Assembly (NCBI GenBank): GCA_030248295.1
Contig: JASANH010001039.1
Span: 558,001 to 622,000, forward strand
Direction: 5' to 3'
DNA from: Mesodorylaimus sp. YZB2_4
Lineage: Eukaryota; Nematoda; Enoplea; Dorylaimida; Dorylaimidae
Length of the DNA: 64,000 bases
Shown: positions 48,441 to 60,750 of the stretch, one piece after another
Position numbering within the stretch: the stretch's first letter is position 1
Layout: each line of letters opens with the position of its first letter
The notes under the pieces: model-generated
Databases searched by the model: none
What the model was told of the DNA's origin: nothing
The model's input: only the letters and a program-made list of their open reading frames with translations
Translations under genes and position numbers: made by a program

Positions 48441-49587
48441 TGTGATTTGTCTCGCGTTTTTATACCCGAACGTTTTTTAGACCCTGGGTGACGTGAGCGC
48501 TTCAGCGTTTCTTTAATGAAGAGACATAAGCGAGGCTGAGGTGATCAACTCTCACGGCAGGTTCCCTGTGTCTTCACTAGGAGCACCACACGAGGGCATA
48601 CTGGGTGAGAAGGAGCAATTACGCTTATCGTTAGCTTAGGGACCTTCAACTATGGCAGCAAGTACTCGACACCAGGCTTGGGGTGTTGAGTGTCTGCTGC
48701 GCTGCAAGTTCGCAGTGCACTGCCTTATTATTTAGTTATCCTCATTTTATGCTATGATTCTTGGGCTAGACGTGTGAATGAATAAGAAATTCGCCGATCT
48801 GCTTGGTCGATAGCATAGAGAATCTAGGAGCGCAGCTCATTTGTAACAACCGATTTGTGCTGATAGAGGACTAGAGCGTCCACAACTCCCATAGCTCAAG
48901 GTCAGACCGCTCAGTCGGATCACTGCATGGTTTGCTGGAAATGGGCGCCCCTTGTGTAACGCGTATCAATTGTCTACAAAAATACGGGGACACACAGAAT
49001 AAGGAAATTAATATTATAGAACTAATCGATCTATATCGATCTGGATTCATACCTTTTCGAAAATACCGAAAGACTCTTTCGACCAAAAACTGGACCTGAA
49101 ACTACACCAAGGCCCTATCAGAGAGCGGCTGGAGAACAATAAGTGATCGAAGAAAAATTCTCAAACTGTGCCAACTATACAAATATTTTTCTGGCAAGCA
49201 TGATTACGATCAAAGTCGACTCAAACTGACGTCAGAATATGGACGTAGGGTTAGTTCACGTTTTAGTGGCTGCCATCACCTCGAGCTACCCCCAAACACA
49301 ACTGGCACTATTTCATTCGAACGTCATCTGAGCACTCGTCAGTTATTTTATAGAATTTGATTCCCGAAAGCCTTATATTTTTTGTGGTCGATGGAGAAAA
49401 AAGATTAGTGTCAAAAAGCAAGTTCAGGAAATCTATACACCCTTTTCTGTTTTAAAAATGATCGATGCCTTTTTTACATTTTTCTTTTGACTTTCCATTT
49501 ATTGTTACACCGTATTCACGTGCCCGCATTTTACTGAGCAACAGCATTTCGTTAGGGAATAAATCAGATCAGATCAGATCATTGAAC
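48441..49587. other. Intergenic with a SINE scrap
   Basis: A short segment at 48545-48610 (CACTAGGAGCACC and GAGGGCATACTGGGTGAG) resembles part of the SINE body at 22120-22488. Nothing else recognised. Confidence 0.4.
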
Positions 49588-50610
49588 AATCCAAGACACA
49601 TTAATTTGAGCAGCGAAAACACGCGCAGCACTTAAAATCGTTTTATCTGATTCAAAATTAGAAAAAGGAAGAATGTTTGAGAGAAAAATCAACAATATTT
49701 GTGTAATAGGCGGAGTAGCCCTACATTGGAGAAGTTACCGCGGGGAGCGGATGGACTCAAAAACCCTTCAGGCAGGTCACCTAGTCGTAGGTGCCTGAGA
49801 CATCAACTCGACAGGTTTCAGCCTCGCCTGGAGGAGCGTATCGAGCGGTCAACGAAGGCAACTGATACGCTGTATGTGGCGGCCAGTCAAGGCAACCACA
49901 TACTGCTCCGTGCATAAGGCGGCCAGTTAAGGCAGCCAGATACAATACCTTCTCCACAGGCCAAACACGCCTACTACATTTGGGAGGCGGCCGCGGTGGT
50001 GCAGCGGTTGAGTTTGGCATTCGTCTCCAAGTATTGCTTGGGAGCGAGCAGCTGGGCTCGTCCCGTGTTCGATCCCCAGTGATGGAAGTCGGTTTGCGAG
50101 CCATCAAAACACCTGCTGACCTCGCACGCCAGGCCGCGCGTGACTTATCCGGTACCCTAGAGGTGCTCCGAGTGGAGAGACGGAAGCTAAACGAGGAGAC
50201 AGACCTGGCTGTCGAACATCAACGGGATTTAAAATCGTGTCGCCCATGAGGATGCCCTTGCGTGGAGGGGATTCTCGCGGGGATCCGACACACAAAGGGA
50301 CCCTGCAGTGCTGGTCCTTGCACAGCTTTGCTGAGAACATTTGATTGCTGTCCAACTATGGGCACACGGGCTTGCCAAAGAAAAGAATGTTGAAGCACCA
50401 AATCATGAGTGTTATCAATATATAATTGTAAATCTAATATTGACTGTGTTAATTATGCCATTTTTTCAAGATATCTCCCGCCAATTTCGAAAAGTGGACT
50501 TCCACTGGTCGGCAGCCATTCCTTCGCCTTGGGTAGCCTGGACGTCCAGTGGAAAGCCCGTGGGGCCAAGACACTGGCTTTCTTCTATTGGAAGGGGGTG
50601 AAAGTCTTGC
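49588..50610. mobile_element. Second, decayed copy of the 21320-22830 element
   Basis: TTAAAATCGTTTTATC at 49631 matches TAAAATCGTTTTATCC at 22533. The segment around AAAGTGGACTTCCACTGGTCGGCAGCC at 50490 matches GTGGGCGTCCACTTGGCGGCAGCC at 22725. A SINE copy is again nested inside. Confidence 0.5.
49988..50330 (+). repeat. tRNA-derived SINE, plus-strand copy
   Basis: GGCCGCGGTGGTGCAGCGGTTG head, B-box GTGTTCGATCCCCAG at 50068, and a body with GAGTGGAGAGACGGAAGCTA. It is collinear with the copy at 22488-22120. Confidence 0.7.
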
Positions 50611-50640
50611 AGGTCTTTCAGTGAGTCCTTTTCTTCTTGT

Positions 50641-50795
50641 TTGACCACGCACCATCTGAATTTGCTGGCTGAGTCACCCAGAACTTGGCGTGCTAGGTCA
50701 GCGAGGGCAAACGGACCTCCATCGCGGGGATCGCCCCTGGACCATGTCGAGCCGCTCGCCACTAAACAGTGCGGCACCACTCCACCAACCTCGGT
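50641..50795 (-). repeat. SINE fragment
   Basis: The minus strand holds a degenerate head (GGTGGAGTGGTGCCGCA), a degenerate B-box, and the GCTGACCTAGCACGCCAAG segment of the SINE body. Confidence 0.5.
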
Positions 50796-51324
50796 CGTCC
50801 GCTTCAGCGTTCAGGTTGATTTTAGAAGGCATTTTAAACTTTCTCAGATTGAAAAATGAAACTCATGAACCATCGTTTTTTGTCGCTTGTGTCTGGACTT
50901 TTGCTTGCTTCTTATCGTTTGTTCAGTGTAGCTAATTAAAAAATCGAGCGCATAGTGCATCCCTGGCTCTAACTGGCTTTAATTCCATTTTGGCATCATT
51001 TAATGTTTTTCATGTCCAATAGGCTCCTGAATAAACTTCAGTTCCCTATAGCTACATGACACAAATACTGCGACATAATCGACCACGCAGTGCTCGAGAA
51101 TTGCTACTCGAGCTCTGTTGGCACCATCACGTCTTTCATGGACACGTTCTAAATGTGGTAGCACTACTTAGTGGATAGCAATTAAGATTGCCTTCTAAGT
51201 CAACACACCCACCTCGAATAAATGGAAGGAATCATGTCGCCATGCACGTTCGAATGTTTCTGAACAAAGGGCGTATCGAGTAAGGAAATGTCTGCTGATC
51301 AAATAGACCCCAAACCCATGGCAA

Positions 51325-51331
51325 TATAAGG
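51325..51331 (+). promoter_or_regulatory. TATA box candidate for the protease gene
   Basis: TATAAGG 51 bases before the protease ATG; it would imply a short leader. Confidence 0.3.
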
Positions 51332-51381
51332 AAGATATAGAAAGATAGAAAGAGCATCCCAAATTGACTTGTCGAAATAAG

Positions 51382-52568
51382 ATGGCGAAGTTGACTGTTG
51401 CTTTGGCTGCCTTGATGGCTTGTATGGGCATCTCCCTTGCCCAGTCGTGTGGCCAGACATCAGTGAGCATGCGTCCGAATCGTAAATACGACCCAGAAGG
51501 CCAACGAATTGTGGGTGGCGTGGAGGCCCGACCAAACTCGCACCCTTGGATCGTCAGCTTGCAGCAATATGGAAGCCACTTTTGTGGTGGCAGCTTGATC
51601 CGTGTTGGCGACAAGAATGAGACTGATATCGTAGTCACGGCAGCCCATTGTGTCTATGACGGGTAAGGGGATGACACAACCGAATGATGTTCCTTTTGGA
51701 GTTCCCAGGTGGCTTATGTACAAATGTTTGTCTCACAGGAGAAATGACTTATTGTTTTCCCACTCCAATGACAGTGGTGACAGTCAGACGTTGATTGTGG
51801 TGAAATTAAAGGCCACCGCGTGCAATGACATTGCAGTGACAGATCTAGAGATGGGGGTCAATATCACATGGCTTGCGACAAGCAAAAATGAAAAACCATA
51901 TTAATCCGTGCATTTTTCAGAACCTCGCGTCTGACAGTTTCTGCCGGCGCCCACGATTTGTCCCGCCCGACCAGCACACAACAAACCGTCAGGGCCACCA
52001 AGACCATCTACCACCCAAGTTATAACCCAGACACTACTTTGAACGACATAGCCGTCGTCGTCTTGGAAACCCCCATCAAATTCACATCTGCTGTTCAACC
52101 AGCTTGCTTGCCGTCCAGGGGCGCCCAGTTGAGCGATGGCCAAGAGGCCACCGTGGCTGGATGGGGTCTGACACGCGGTATGTCCATGTGGAGAGTCACT
52201 GGTCACTGCCTTGATAAAGTTACCTTTTAGAGGGTGGTTCCTACACCAGCGACGTCTTGATGCAAGTCGGTGTGCCCGTAATCAACAGCCGTGACTGCGC
52301 CAGCATGTACCGCAACTCTGGTATCAGGATCGACCCGTACGTTATGATCTGCGCTGGATATCGTCAAGGTGGCAAGGATTCGTGCCAGGGTGACTCTGGC
52401 GGCCCCTTCGTTGTCAAGGAAGGGTCAGGTTTTGTCTTGCACGGCGTGGTCAGCTTTGGTGTCGGATGCGCTCGTGCTGGTTTGCCTGGTGTTTATGCCA
52501 ATGTGGCTGAATTCGCCAGCTGGATCAACACTCAAGTTATTGTCAACAGCAAAGTGAGATACTCTTAG
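51382..52568 (+). CDS. Secreted trypsin-like serine protease (3 exons, 291 aa)
   Basis: Exons 51382-51662, 51921-52177 and 52231-52568; GT-AG, in phase. Signal peptide about 1-20, a propeptide with one cysteine (Cys23), then activation cleavage before IVGG (43-46) after Arg42. The S1 chymotrypsin fold follows. The catalytic triad is His89 (TAAHC), Asp136 (LNDIAVV) and Ser235 (GDSGGP), all present. Asp229 sits at the base of the specificity pocket, with the SFGVGC and GLPGVY segments around it, so it should cut after Arg or Lys. Likely a digestive or haemolymph enzyme; length and simple domain layout favour the former (inference). An AATAAA follows at 52641. The ATG at 51382 was chosen because it directly precedes the signal peptide. 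Confidence 0.93.
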
Positions 52569-52640
52569 GCAACCATTTTATATCATGATGATATTGCAAA
52601 CTGGGCGTATACTCGCTAAATCACATGTCGATTAAGACGG

Positions 52641-52646
52641 AATAAA
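52641..52646 (+). other. Polyadenylation signal AATAAA for the protease
   Basis: AATAAA 73 bases after the stop codon. Confidence 0.6.
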
Positions 52647-54245
52647 GAACTGCAGAAAGTACCAGGGTAATCCTGCTCCACTACTCTTCAGTGTGCGTTG
52701 TTATCTCGAACTCCGATAACGCTATCGCATTGCCGAAACAGCAAAGCATCAAACCAGCGCAAGGCAGTGACAGTATTGTTGAAGCGCCTAAATGCCAACA
52801 TCTCCCTCCCGCATAGAAACCATGGCGTGATAGAGTAGTCTGTGATGGTACTTCTCCCAGCAGTACATAGTTTCAGAGAAACATGACGCTTGCTGCAAGC
52901 ATTACTGCAGTTCTGTACATAGTACTGTACTGCTCGGATATCTGCTGTGTTTTCTGCAGCGCCGCTGGTATACTCTATAGCAATTATGGGTGAGCTTGTA
53001 CTAGAGTTGATGCGGACCTGAAAAAAGATATAGATGATTCAGATATCTATTGCACATCTCACAAAGACACATGTAGATATGATTATTATAATCATATCTC
53101 CTCAAAAGATATGAAGATATTTATTTGAGAAACATTTCTGAAAGCTGTAAGCTCCACATTTGATAGAAACCTAAGAAAAACGAGGGCCGAAACCAAAAAA
53201 TTTCTCACTCTTTTCAGATGGCTGGCTTACATGCGGTGGTTGTTGCGACTACCGATCAAGTTGAGCAACCCGGCATTGTCACAACTCGTTAGCTTCGTTC
53301 ACAGTAAAACTCTAGGTTGGCAGAATCTGATAGGTTAGCAGTCGATCAGCTTGGCTTGGTTCGAGATTAATGCAGCCCAGCCATACGATAACTGCTTAGC
53401 TGATATCTACAGACCCAGTCAGACTATGTCTATAAGTGGTTGGTTAGGGAAGAGACGAGCCTGACTGAATTTACCCATGACATAAACTCTTGGATTTCCA
53501 AACCAACAAATAATAAAAAACTTTTACCCTGCAAATGACTTCTGAGCCTGGTTTGCTTGTCCACCCCCTTCAGTAGAGTGCGCCTCACACACAGTACATA
53601 TAGGCATAGTCGTACAGTATCCGCGGATGCCAGCACTAAAAGAACGATTAACAGGGTCTAGGTGCTATAGCTAAGGCAACCGCACGAGCTCCAGCCAATA
53701 GGACTTCACCCAAAGCAGCAATCAGCCTTTAAATTCAATTTGAACAAAACATGAAATCCGCGGCTGCGGTCAGCTAGCTTGCAGAGGGAGCTGGGCTGGG
53801 CATGTCAATGTGAACTCGCCTTTAGAAACGTTCCAACATGAGCTACTACACAAAATAATCTTTCTGAAAATATTGGAAAGTTCACGCCAAGCTTATGCAT
53901 GTCGTGCTCACATTCGTGCATTTTGGAGGTCGCCAGGATCACCACTACAGTAGCTCGCACCATTTTTAGAGGTGTGAGTGCTCATTGAGGTACACTGTAT
54001 TGCAGTACACACACACACAGCCTCAGTGTAAGACTTTACATACTGCATTGTACTAACCTGCTTTGGTGAGTTCAGTAGCACTTTAAAATTCAGGTTGAGT
54101 TCAGCAGTACCTACCCTGCTAGCAGTAGACGACAGCAGACACAGGCCGTGCTACTTACTGAACTACGTTTGCGGTCTACTTCAGAAATACTTGATCCAAA
54201 ACCGAAATTTTTCGAGAACTAACCGCTATATCACTCTGTTTCGTC
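52647..54245. other. Intergenic with AGATAT-rich low complexity
   Basis: No gene recognised. AGATAT words cluster at 53025-53125, including a perfect palindrome at 53075-53099 (AGATATGATTAT, T, ATAATCATATCT). Confidence 0.45.
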
Positions 54246-54380
54246 ATGGCGTTTCATTATGAGGTCTCTTGCAGTTTGCTGCAGGCGATACAGAATATGT
54301 GGCAGATAAAGAACGATGAGAGAGAAAACATCAGACTGATGACTGCTGCACTTCAGCGGATTTTGATGCCCCAGAAGTAA
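54246..54380 (+). CDS. Possible small ORF (44 aa)
   Basis: ATG to TAA frame encoding a peptide that looks helical and amphipathic (SLLQAIQNMWQIKNDE and following), with no signal peptide and no recognised domain. It may be a micropeptide or a terminal exon of a gene whose other exons I cannot place. Chance is also possible. Confidence 0.22.
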   Translation: MAFHYEVSCSLLQAIQNMWQIKNDERENIRLMTAALQRILMPQK

Positions 54381-54734
54381 TCAGCACATTGATTGCAACC
54401 ATCTTGTTTTCTTATAAGTATGTGTATATTTTTCGTACTTGGCGCCAACTCGCGTATGAACGCGTAGTACCTAAGAATCAGGTCTATCTTTCGTTCCTGC
54501 TACAGCTTTCAGACTTGCGCAATCTTTCTATTTCCCGCGCACCAGCGGACAATCGAGTTGCGCAAAATTTTATCCTCCCTCGCTGCCAGGGCGGTATCGC
54601 AGCGTGTCGCGAGCACAGGGGGAGTCGAAATATCGCTCTCGTCGTGTGGGTGTAGGGAGTAAATGAGTGAGAAGTCTGCGCATCTGTATGTTATCAAAAG
54701 TTGAAAGAAATTCGGCGTAAAGTGTTTTCAAAGA

Positions 54735-57700
54735 ATGGCATCGACCAGACAAAATTCTTCAAATTTATCCAATCAACAATTTCTTGGAATATGGAGTGAA
54801 TCTATTGCGCACCCTGTACAAACCTCGAATAATGGCTATGTTCCATGTATGAAAAGTTTTACGTTTCTCTTGTCACTGAATAAAATTCAAAGGTATAAAT
54901 TTATAAAAATTCTTTTCTAGACGATGGTGACGGCCATCAAATTTTCAATGAAACGAATCAAAGTCCGCAGTTTGACCAATGGACTCAAAACCAGCGACAG
55001 CCTTGGTCGAATGTTGGACTGGGAGAAAGCCAAGGTAAGACGTGAGAAAATACGAATTCAAGGGATAAGAAATTCAGCTGAAGGGCCTGCGCAACTAAAT
55101 GTTTACGTACTGTTGTGTACAGGAGGCTGGGGCGGTTTCATTTGCGCTAACAGCAAGTGAAAGGGGTGTTTCCCGTTATTTTTAATTTCCTCAACAAAGT
55201 TTGGCCTGTTCAGGCTAGTTGAATAATGGTTCTTGTAAACATCTACGTGTCTCTGCTTGTTAAAAATAAATTTTACTGTGGGTATGGGTGACTACCAAGA
55301 CTCGAGAATCAGCTAGGCTTGAGTGACACTGGTTGTGCCAGTGCTGGAATCGAAGGTGGGGCATGAAGTCGTGGTGGATGTTTTTTGGGGTATATGGAAC
55401 TTCAATAGACCTACTGGATCGCTTTTGTGCTAAAAAGTGGGCTGAAAGAAATGCGTGAACAGTCTATTGCATTCTTGGTACTCATCCCACATCTGAAGGT
55501 CATGAAGACACTCAGGTTCCGCATGAAGTATCACATGGGCCATGTGATATTTCAAGTTTGGTAGGTACCAGGAACTCCACGGTCGACCTGCCAACCTTGT
55601 CGTACGCTTGTTTGTGAACCCTCGGGCTCTCGCTCGCTAGCAGACATTGCTGATGTCTACTGGGCGAGCTAATGATTATCGTTAGATGCAAAGGCTGGCA
55701 TTAAACGCTGCACTGGATGGGACAAGCGGGTGCGCGGCGGGCGTGGGCATCGCAAATGTATCTAGTTAGTTACACTTCAACAAAAACTATGGTGAAGCTG
55801 TAATCAGTTTTCGTAGGACTTTTATAAGGATGAGGAAATTTTTGCCGAATTCAGCTATGTGGTTTTCTCTTACACAAAGTTTAGTCGGAACACACTCTGA
55901 TGATGTAGCACCACGGACATTTTTTCGAAATGCATGGACAATAAACAAGGATCCGCTAGCTAGAATTTCCCAGTGGTCAGTCGACAGTCCCTGATTCGAG
56001 CTCCACCACTCTCTTCGCAGGAACGTGAGCAGATTTTGGCTTTTTTGATGACGAAGCCATAGGATTAAATCTTTTTGCTTTGATAAGAGGCATAGAGTGC
56101 GTCCACCAAAATAAGCGTCTTTTTAACTCTCAGCCCCGTAGCAAATATTTACTCTGGGAAAGCATTGCTCGCATCATCTCACGGCTGGACCAGATCGGCT
56201 GTGAGATATCCGTCTGATCTGATCCAAAAATCACTTAAAAATTTTTGATCGGATTCAGATATTTCACATGACCTGATCCGATCGGGATCAGGGTCCAGGC
56301 CTCGGAAAATGTGTATATGACAGAGAATGCAGAAGAATCTATTCCACACATTTTTTTTCGCGCAGCACATTCGTTTTATAATCTCCTTCATTCCAAGTAG
56401 ACAGTCTTTGTGTAGACAGAGTGAGAATCGTAATTGCTTCTCCAGCAGGTCGAAAATGCAGTGAGAAAAACGCGGTGTATTTGCGTACTGCCACGTTGCA
56501 ACAATTTTGTCTGCTAGTGGGCGAAAGTCCAAGGACTCACAAAAATGCTTGCCTCGACTCTGTATGTTGCCGAAAAATTTTCTCTACAAGATTTGAACAT
56601 GCTTACCTCGATCAAATAAATGATCCAATCAATCGAGAGCAAAATAACGGAATTGACGAAAATCGGCGAAGCGGCCCGCGCACACCCTCCGTAGCTGACA
56701 ACTAGATTTACAGTGCATCAGCCTCCTAGGCAGCGATATAAAGAGTCGAGGCATGCAAAAATGCGTACTGTACCGCTGAACCAGAAACGATTTTCAAGTT
56801 TTTAGATTTGCTAAAATAGAATTTTTGGTTGTTAAGGGTACGGTACGGTACGGGTCGTATCAGCCCTCAGATACGGATATGGTCAGAAAAAGTCCGTACT
56901 GTCGACCCTGACACGTGCGGTACATACTCTGAGGTTTTGTGAAATATCTTATATTTTGTCTGCAGTTCCAATATAGCGCCATTTTAATTCTATGTTGACC
57001 GGCGAATTCATGGTTATGTTGCCATTACCAACCTGACATCACTTTTTTCAAAACTTTTTTCGAATCTTCCAGATCTCAGAATTCTCGCATTCTCCACATC
57101 TCTCCTCCATGCGTCATTCGTGCGCATCCCTGTTATTGGTTGCATCTTCTTCATGCCCTTTCTGTGCTGCACAGAACTACCCTGAGCCTTCTACAGTATG
57201 GCCAGTTTCAAGTAGCACTCTTACCCAGAAGAGTGTCTACCTGTACTAGAGATGTGGGCAGCTACTGTTGCAGCTTGTTCATACTGTCACGAGTGCTAAC
57301 ATTTTAGGCAGCTTTGTGGACGCTCCCGGAACTGATGCATACGACCGTCCCACATATGCGGACCTTGGAAATGGAACGTCAGCAAACGCTACTTGTGGTC
57401 TTGGAAGTGTAGAATCAGATCTTCTGGGGGATAACTATTTCTTGTATGACGATTACACCATTGCAGGCAAGTTCTGGGATTGGCGCAATGTTGGCTGCAT
57501 AATTTGTGCATGTGTAACAACTTTTTTTAATTTCAGGAAATCTTAATCAAAACAATGACGCTGGGTTTTTGAATTTTTTTGAATCATCTGGCGATCACTC
57601 GATTGAAACGCCGTGCACCGCTGTAATGACGCCGACTGCGCCGCAGCCATCAATCGGCCAACAAAATTTTGCGCAAATGAAAAGATCGGAATTAAACAAA

Positions 57701-58048
57701 GATGATGCAGAATACAAGACGAAACGTGAAAAGAATAACGAAGCTGCTCGAGCTTCACGTAGAAAGAAAAAGGAGACATTCCAAGAACTCGAAGCTCGTT
57801 GCAAGCGTAAGAAAGAGAAGATTCAACTTTTGCGAGCTGAATTGGCCGAAGAAAGAAAGGCCAAAGAACAAGCAATACGGCGTCAAAATATTTTGCAAGC
57901 CATGTTGGAGCAGACGCAGAACAAATTATGCGAGCTTCGAAAAGACGATGATATTCAAGTGGTCGAAACGGCATCAGCGGTGATCCCGAAAGGATCAGTA
58001 GCGCAGTTGTACGATAGCACGACTTTTAAGGTGGGAGGAAATTTGTGA
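54735..58048 (+). CDS. bZIP transcription factor (4 exons, 298 aa)
   Basis: Exons 54735-54846, 54921-55034, 57308-57466 and 57537-58048, all joined in phase. The third intron uses a GC donor (GCAG then GCAAGT). The first half is rich in Asn, Gln, Ser and acidic residues, as in activation regions. The basic region lies at about 186-207 with the signature KNNEAARASR, the N-x-x-A-A-x-x-S-R form typical of PAR/C-EBP-related factors. A long charged leucine-zipper coiled coil follows (about 208-262) and a short tail. It should bind DNA as a dimer in the nucleus. Whether it is closer to PAR, C/EBP or another bZIP group cannot be decided by eye. Intron 2 is 2.3 kb and holds degenerate GATCC and GGTACG repeats. 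Confidence 0.85.
55035..57307. other. Intron 2 of the bZIP gene, with degenerate simple repeats
   Basis: No second gene seen. GATCC/GGATC words cluster at 56180-56300 and GGTACGGTACG words at 56838-56930. Confidence 0.45.
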
Positions 58049-59200
58049 TATTCAAGCGGGTTGGGTAATGTTGCCATGTGAGGAGGCTCGCTGAAAAACG
58101 ACTTTGATCCACAAATGACAGTCTTTTTTAAATTGTGAAGGTTTTTTATCGTTTAACGTCGAGATGTTTAACATTGGTACCACCAACTTTGAAATGGCTC
58201 ATTCACCATTGTGAGTCGTATATCGATAAAAATTTCCCACATTTTTACTTTAGGTAACTTCCTTCGACAGCTAGCGACATGTTTTTTAAAGTTGTCTCCG
58301 AGATTTCTTGGTGATTAGAGATCAAATTTCTGGTCATCTACGAGCTCCTGTAAATGTGGCTTTCTTTTTCCTTTTTTCCTTATCAGAAATAATTTCTTGT
58401 TTTCTTGGATGTAGCCTTTTTTTGTCCAACTTACAAACATCACAGGCGTTGTATGTTCGCTAAAACTTTTTTCGCGCTTTATTTCTACCTGTAATATTAG
58501 CACTCCACCACTTTTTGGCTCTCTCTGCCCATGCTGTTTCAATTTTTTTATGTGGCCGAGAAGCATAACATCCAAGTTCTCCTTCTTGTGGTCTGTGCTG
58601 TGAAGAAACGACGCCGTAAGCAGACGAGCCAGTTTGACCCCCTCACCCTAACGCATTTTGTCGTTTTACACCTGAACCCCCAACCCTCCCCCCCCCCCAA
58701 GATGTTCAAAGGGGGAATGTAGGCATACATATTTCAAAAACTTTGGGCCGCGAGGTCCGCGGTTCGAGTCCCAGGCACGTCACTTCTTTGTGAGTTAGAA
58801 AACTGTCAATCGTGCACTAGCTGCCACTGTTAATCTAGCACTTGCGAATCAGCGCGAGTGAGCAAGTAAACAAGGAAGACCACTTTGATAGGAATCATAT
58901 TGTCAAGTCTGCCTCAGCCCCGTAGTATCCAAAAGACAGATTTACTGCAAAGCTTTCGCAGAATGAGTGATATTTGTTTCACCATTCATCGATAAAAGCT
59001 ATCAGAGTTCAGCTGCTTTTAAGCAAAAAGCCTACATGAAATGCGATTTTAAGGTGCACAGCAGAGATGTCAGCAAGACCTGCTAGGAAAACAAAGCGGA
59101 ACGTCAGATAGAAATTTCGACGAAAAATCTTTCGGAAACAGCAAGTTATCCATCATTTATTTTTCGTAACTACGCCGTTGGTTCTTGATCGAAAATCTAA
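58049..59200. other. Intergenic, no gene seen
   Basis: A tRNA-like 3' segment (GCGGTTCGAGTCCCAGGC) lies at about 58758. A C-run is at 58688-58699. Otherwise featureless. Confidence 0.4.
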
Positions 59201-59215
59201 AATTCTATCTCCATA

Positions 59216-59906
59216 GGTTCAGACAAGTGCGAAGCTTTAGCTTCCCATGCCGAAGGCGTGCGAATTCAAAATTGGAATCCAAAAGTTTAAATTGAAAATT
59301 TGCCTCATGTTTCTTCCTTTCAAGCGCATATATGCACAGAAATTCTAACCAATAGACAAAAAGTCTGCCCGATATAGCCTTTTGTGCATTGGGTTTTTCT
59401 TGCTGACTTCACAAACGATTGCCAGAGTGATATTTTTCTGGAATCTTCTGATATTTTTGTGCCAGAGTGTGAAAGGGGCAACGGATCGTGCAAACAGCAA
59501 TTGGAAATGGCCAATATAAGTTTTCGTTGGATGTGGCCAGGCAAATATGTGACAAATATAATGTCACACTGCCTACAATCCATGATCGAAATGAAAATTT
59601 AGTAAATACTTGGACCTTCTCGAAAAAATGTCACAGATATTCAAATCTAATTGCTTTAGAAATGAGAAAAGTAAGTTAAGAAATGGAAAACTATTTATAT
59701 ATTTCATATGTTTTTTGTCGGCACCTGATCAACCAAAAGTTGCGTCTTGGAATGATGGAGTCGATTCAAACATGTACGATTTGCTTGCAAATAATTGGAA
59801 AAACGGTAACGAAACAACCAACTCGTTTGTGGTGGCCGGTATCAACGTGACGACTTATTGGAAAGCAGCAATGATGACGACAAGTGTGGGGAAGGTAGAT
59901 CATTAG
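59216..59906 (+). pseudogene. C-type-lectin-like exons, model unresolved
   Basis: One frame at about 59488-59670 encodes FSLDVARQIC then TLPTIHDRNENLV, like the helix and strand segment of C-type lectin domains (A..C.....LP.I....E). It ends at a GTAAGT donor. A later frame up to the TAG at 59906 has ASWNDGVDSN and several Asn-x-Thr sites. Upstream, an acceptor-like TCTCCATAG at 59217 is followed by DKCEALASHA. I could not join these in phase, and the frame shifts near 59480. It may be a divergent lectin-like gene or a broken one. Confidence 0.3.
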
Positions 59907-60534
59907 ATATTGGGTCGCATGACCTGCAATCAAATCGACTTATTTGGTTTTTTAGAGTGCTTAGATAGCTATGTATGTAGGTATATCTTATATGCATCAG
60001 AGAAAAAACCGCTGTAATCCATCCCTAATTGCTGACAGCGGAGAGATTGTCACTTGCTGATAACAATAACTGAGTATTTGTCACTAGTAAACTTTAAACC
60101 ATTCCAAGAGAATGACAGCTAAGCGACCAATACAATATGGATGGATGCCATAGCATTGGACATATGCCCGTCTTTGTTGGCGGGAATAAAATACAGTTTC
60201 AGGTAAGACTTCACTTGAGATGGAAAAAGTGAGTGCACTACAGTTCAGTAAGGACAGCCGATGCCGGAGGCAGCAGACTTGGTCAAAGATCGCCAAAGGT
60301 TGAAGCTGTCAGCTGTGAAGGGTCACTGGCATAATTTCTTAATCTTCAGAACCAACGCTTCTCGGGTCATAAAAACCTATTGACTAACGTTTGACTCAAG
60401 AATTAACACAAAATCTGCATGGTAAGAGCCGCGTTCGAATGACTTACTCGCTGGTCCTGTCTGAATTGTGCATTTATATTAAAATTTGGTGCCTAACAGA
60501 TCGAATGCACGGATACATACTTACGCATGGAACG

Positions 60535-60750
60535 TACGCACATAACACACACACAATACTCTATATGTAAAATATTGTATGTGAGTGTGTGTTATGTGTA
60601 TATATATTCATATACATACAGTATACGTGTATATATGTATATATATACAGTATATGTATATATATACAGTATATTTAAATATATACAGTATATGTATATA
60701 TATACAGTATACGTATATATAAACAGTATATGTATATATATATATGCACA
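60535..60750. repeat. TATACAGTATATG-type microsatellite/minisatellite
   Basis: ACACACA then repeated TATATATACAGTATATGTA units up to the exact start of the BEL-like sequence. Confidence 0.8.

Noticed and set aside
60535-60750. Start of a 406-codon frame in the TA-rich tract
   Set aside because: The Tyr/Ile/Val-rich N-terminus is translated microsatellite; real Pol similarity begins at 60752.
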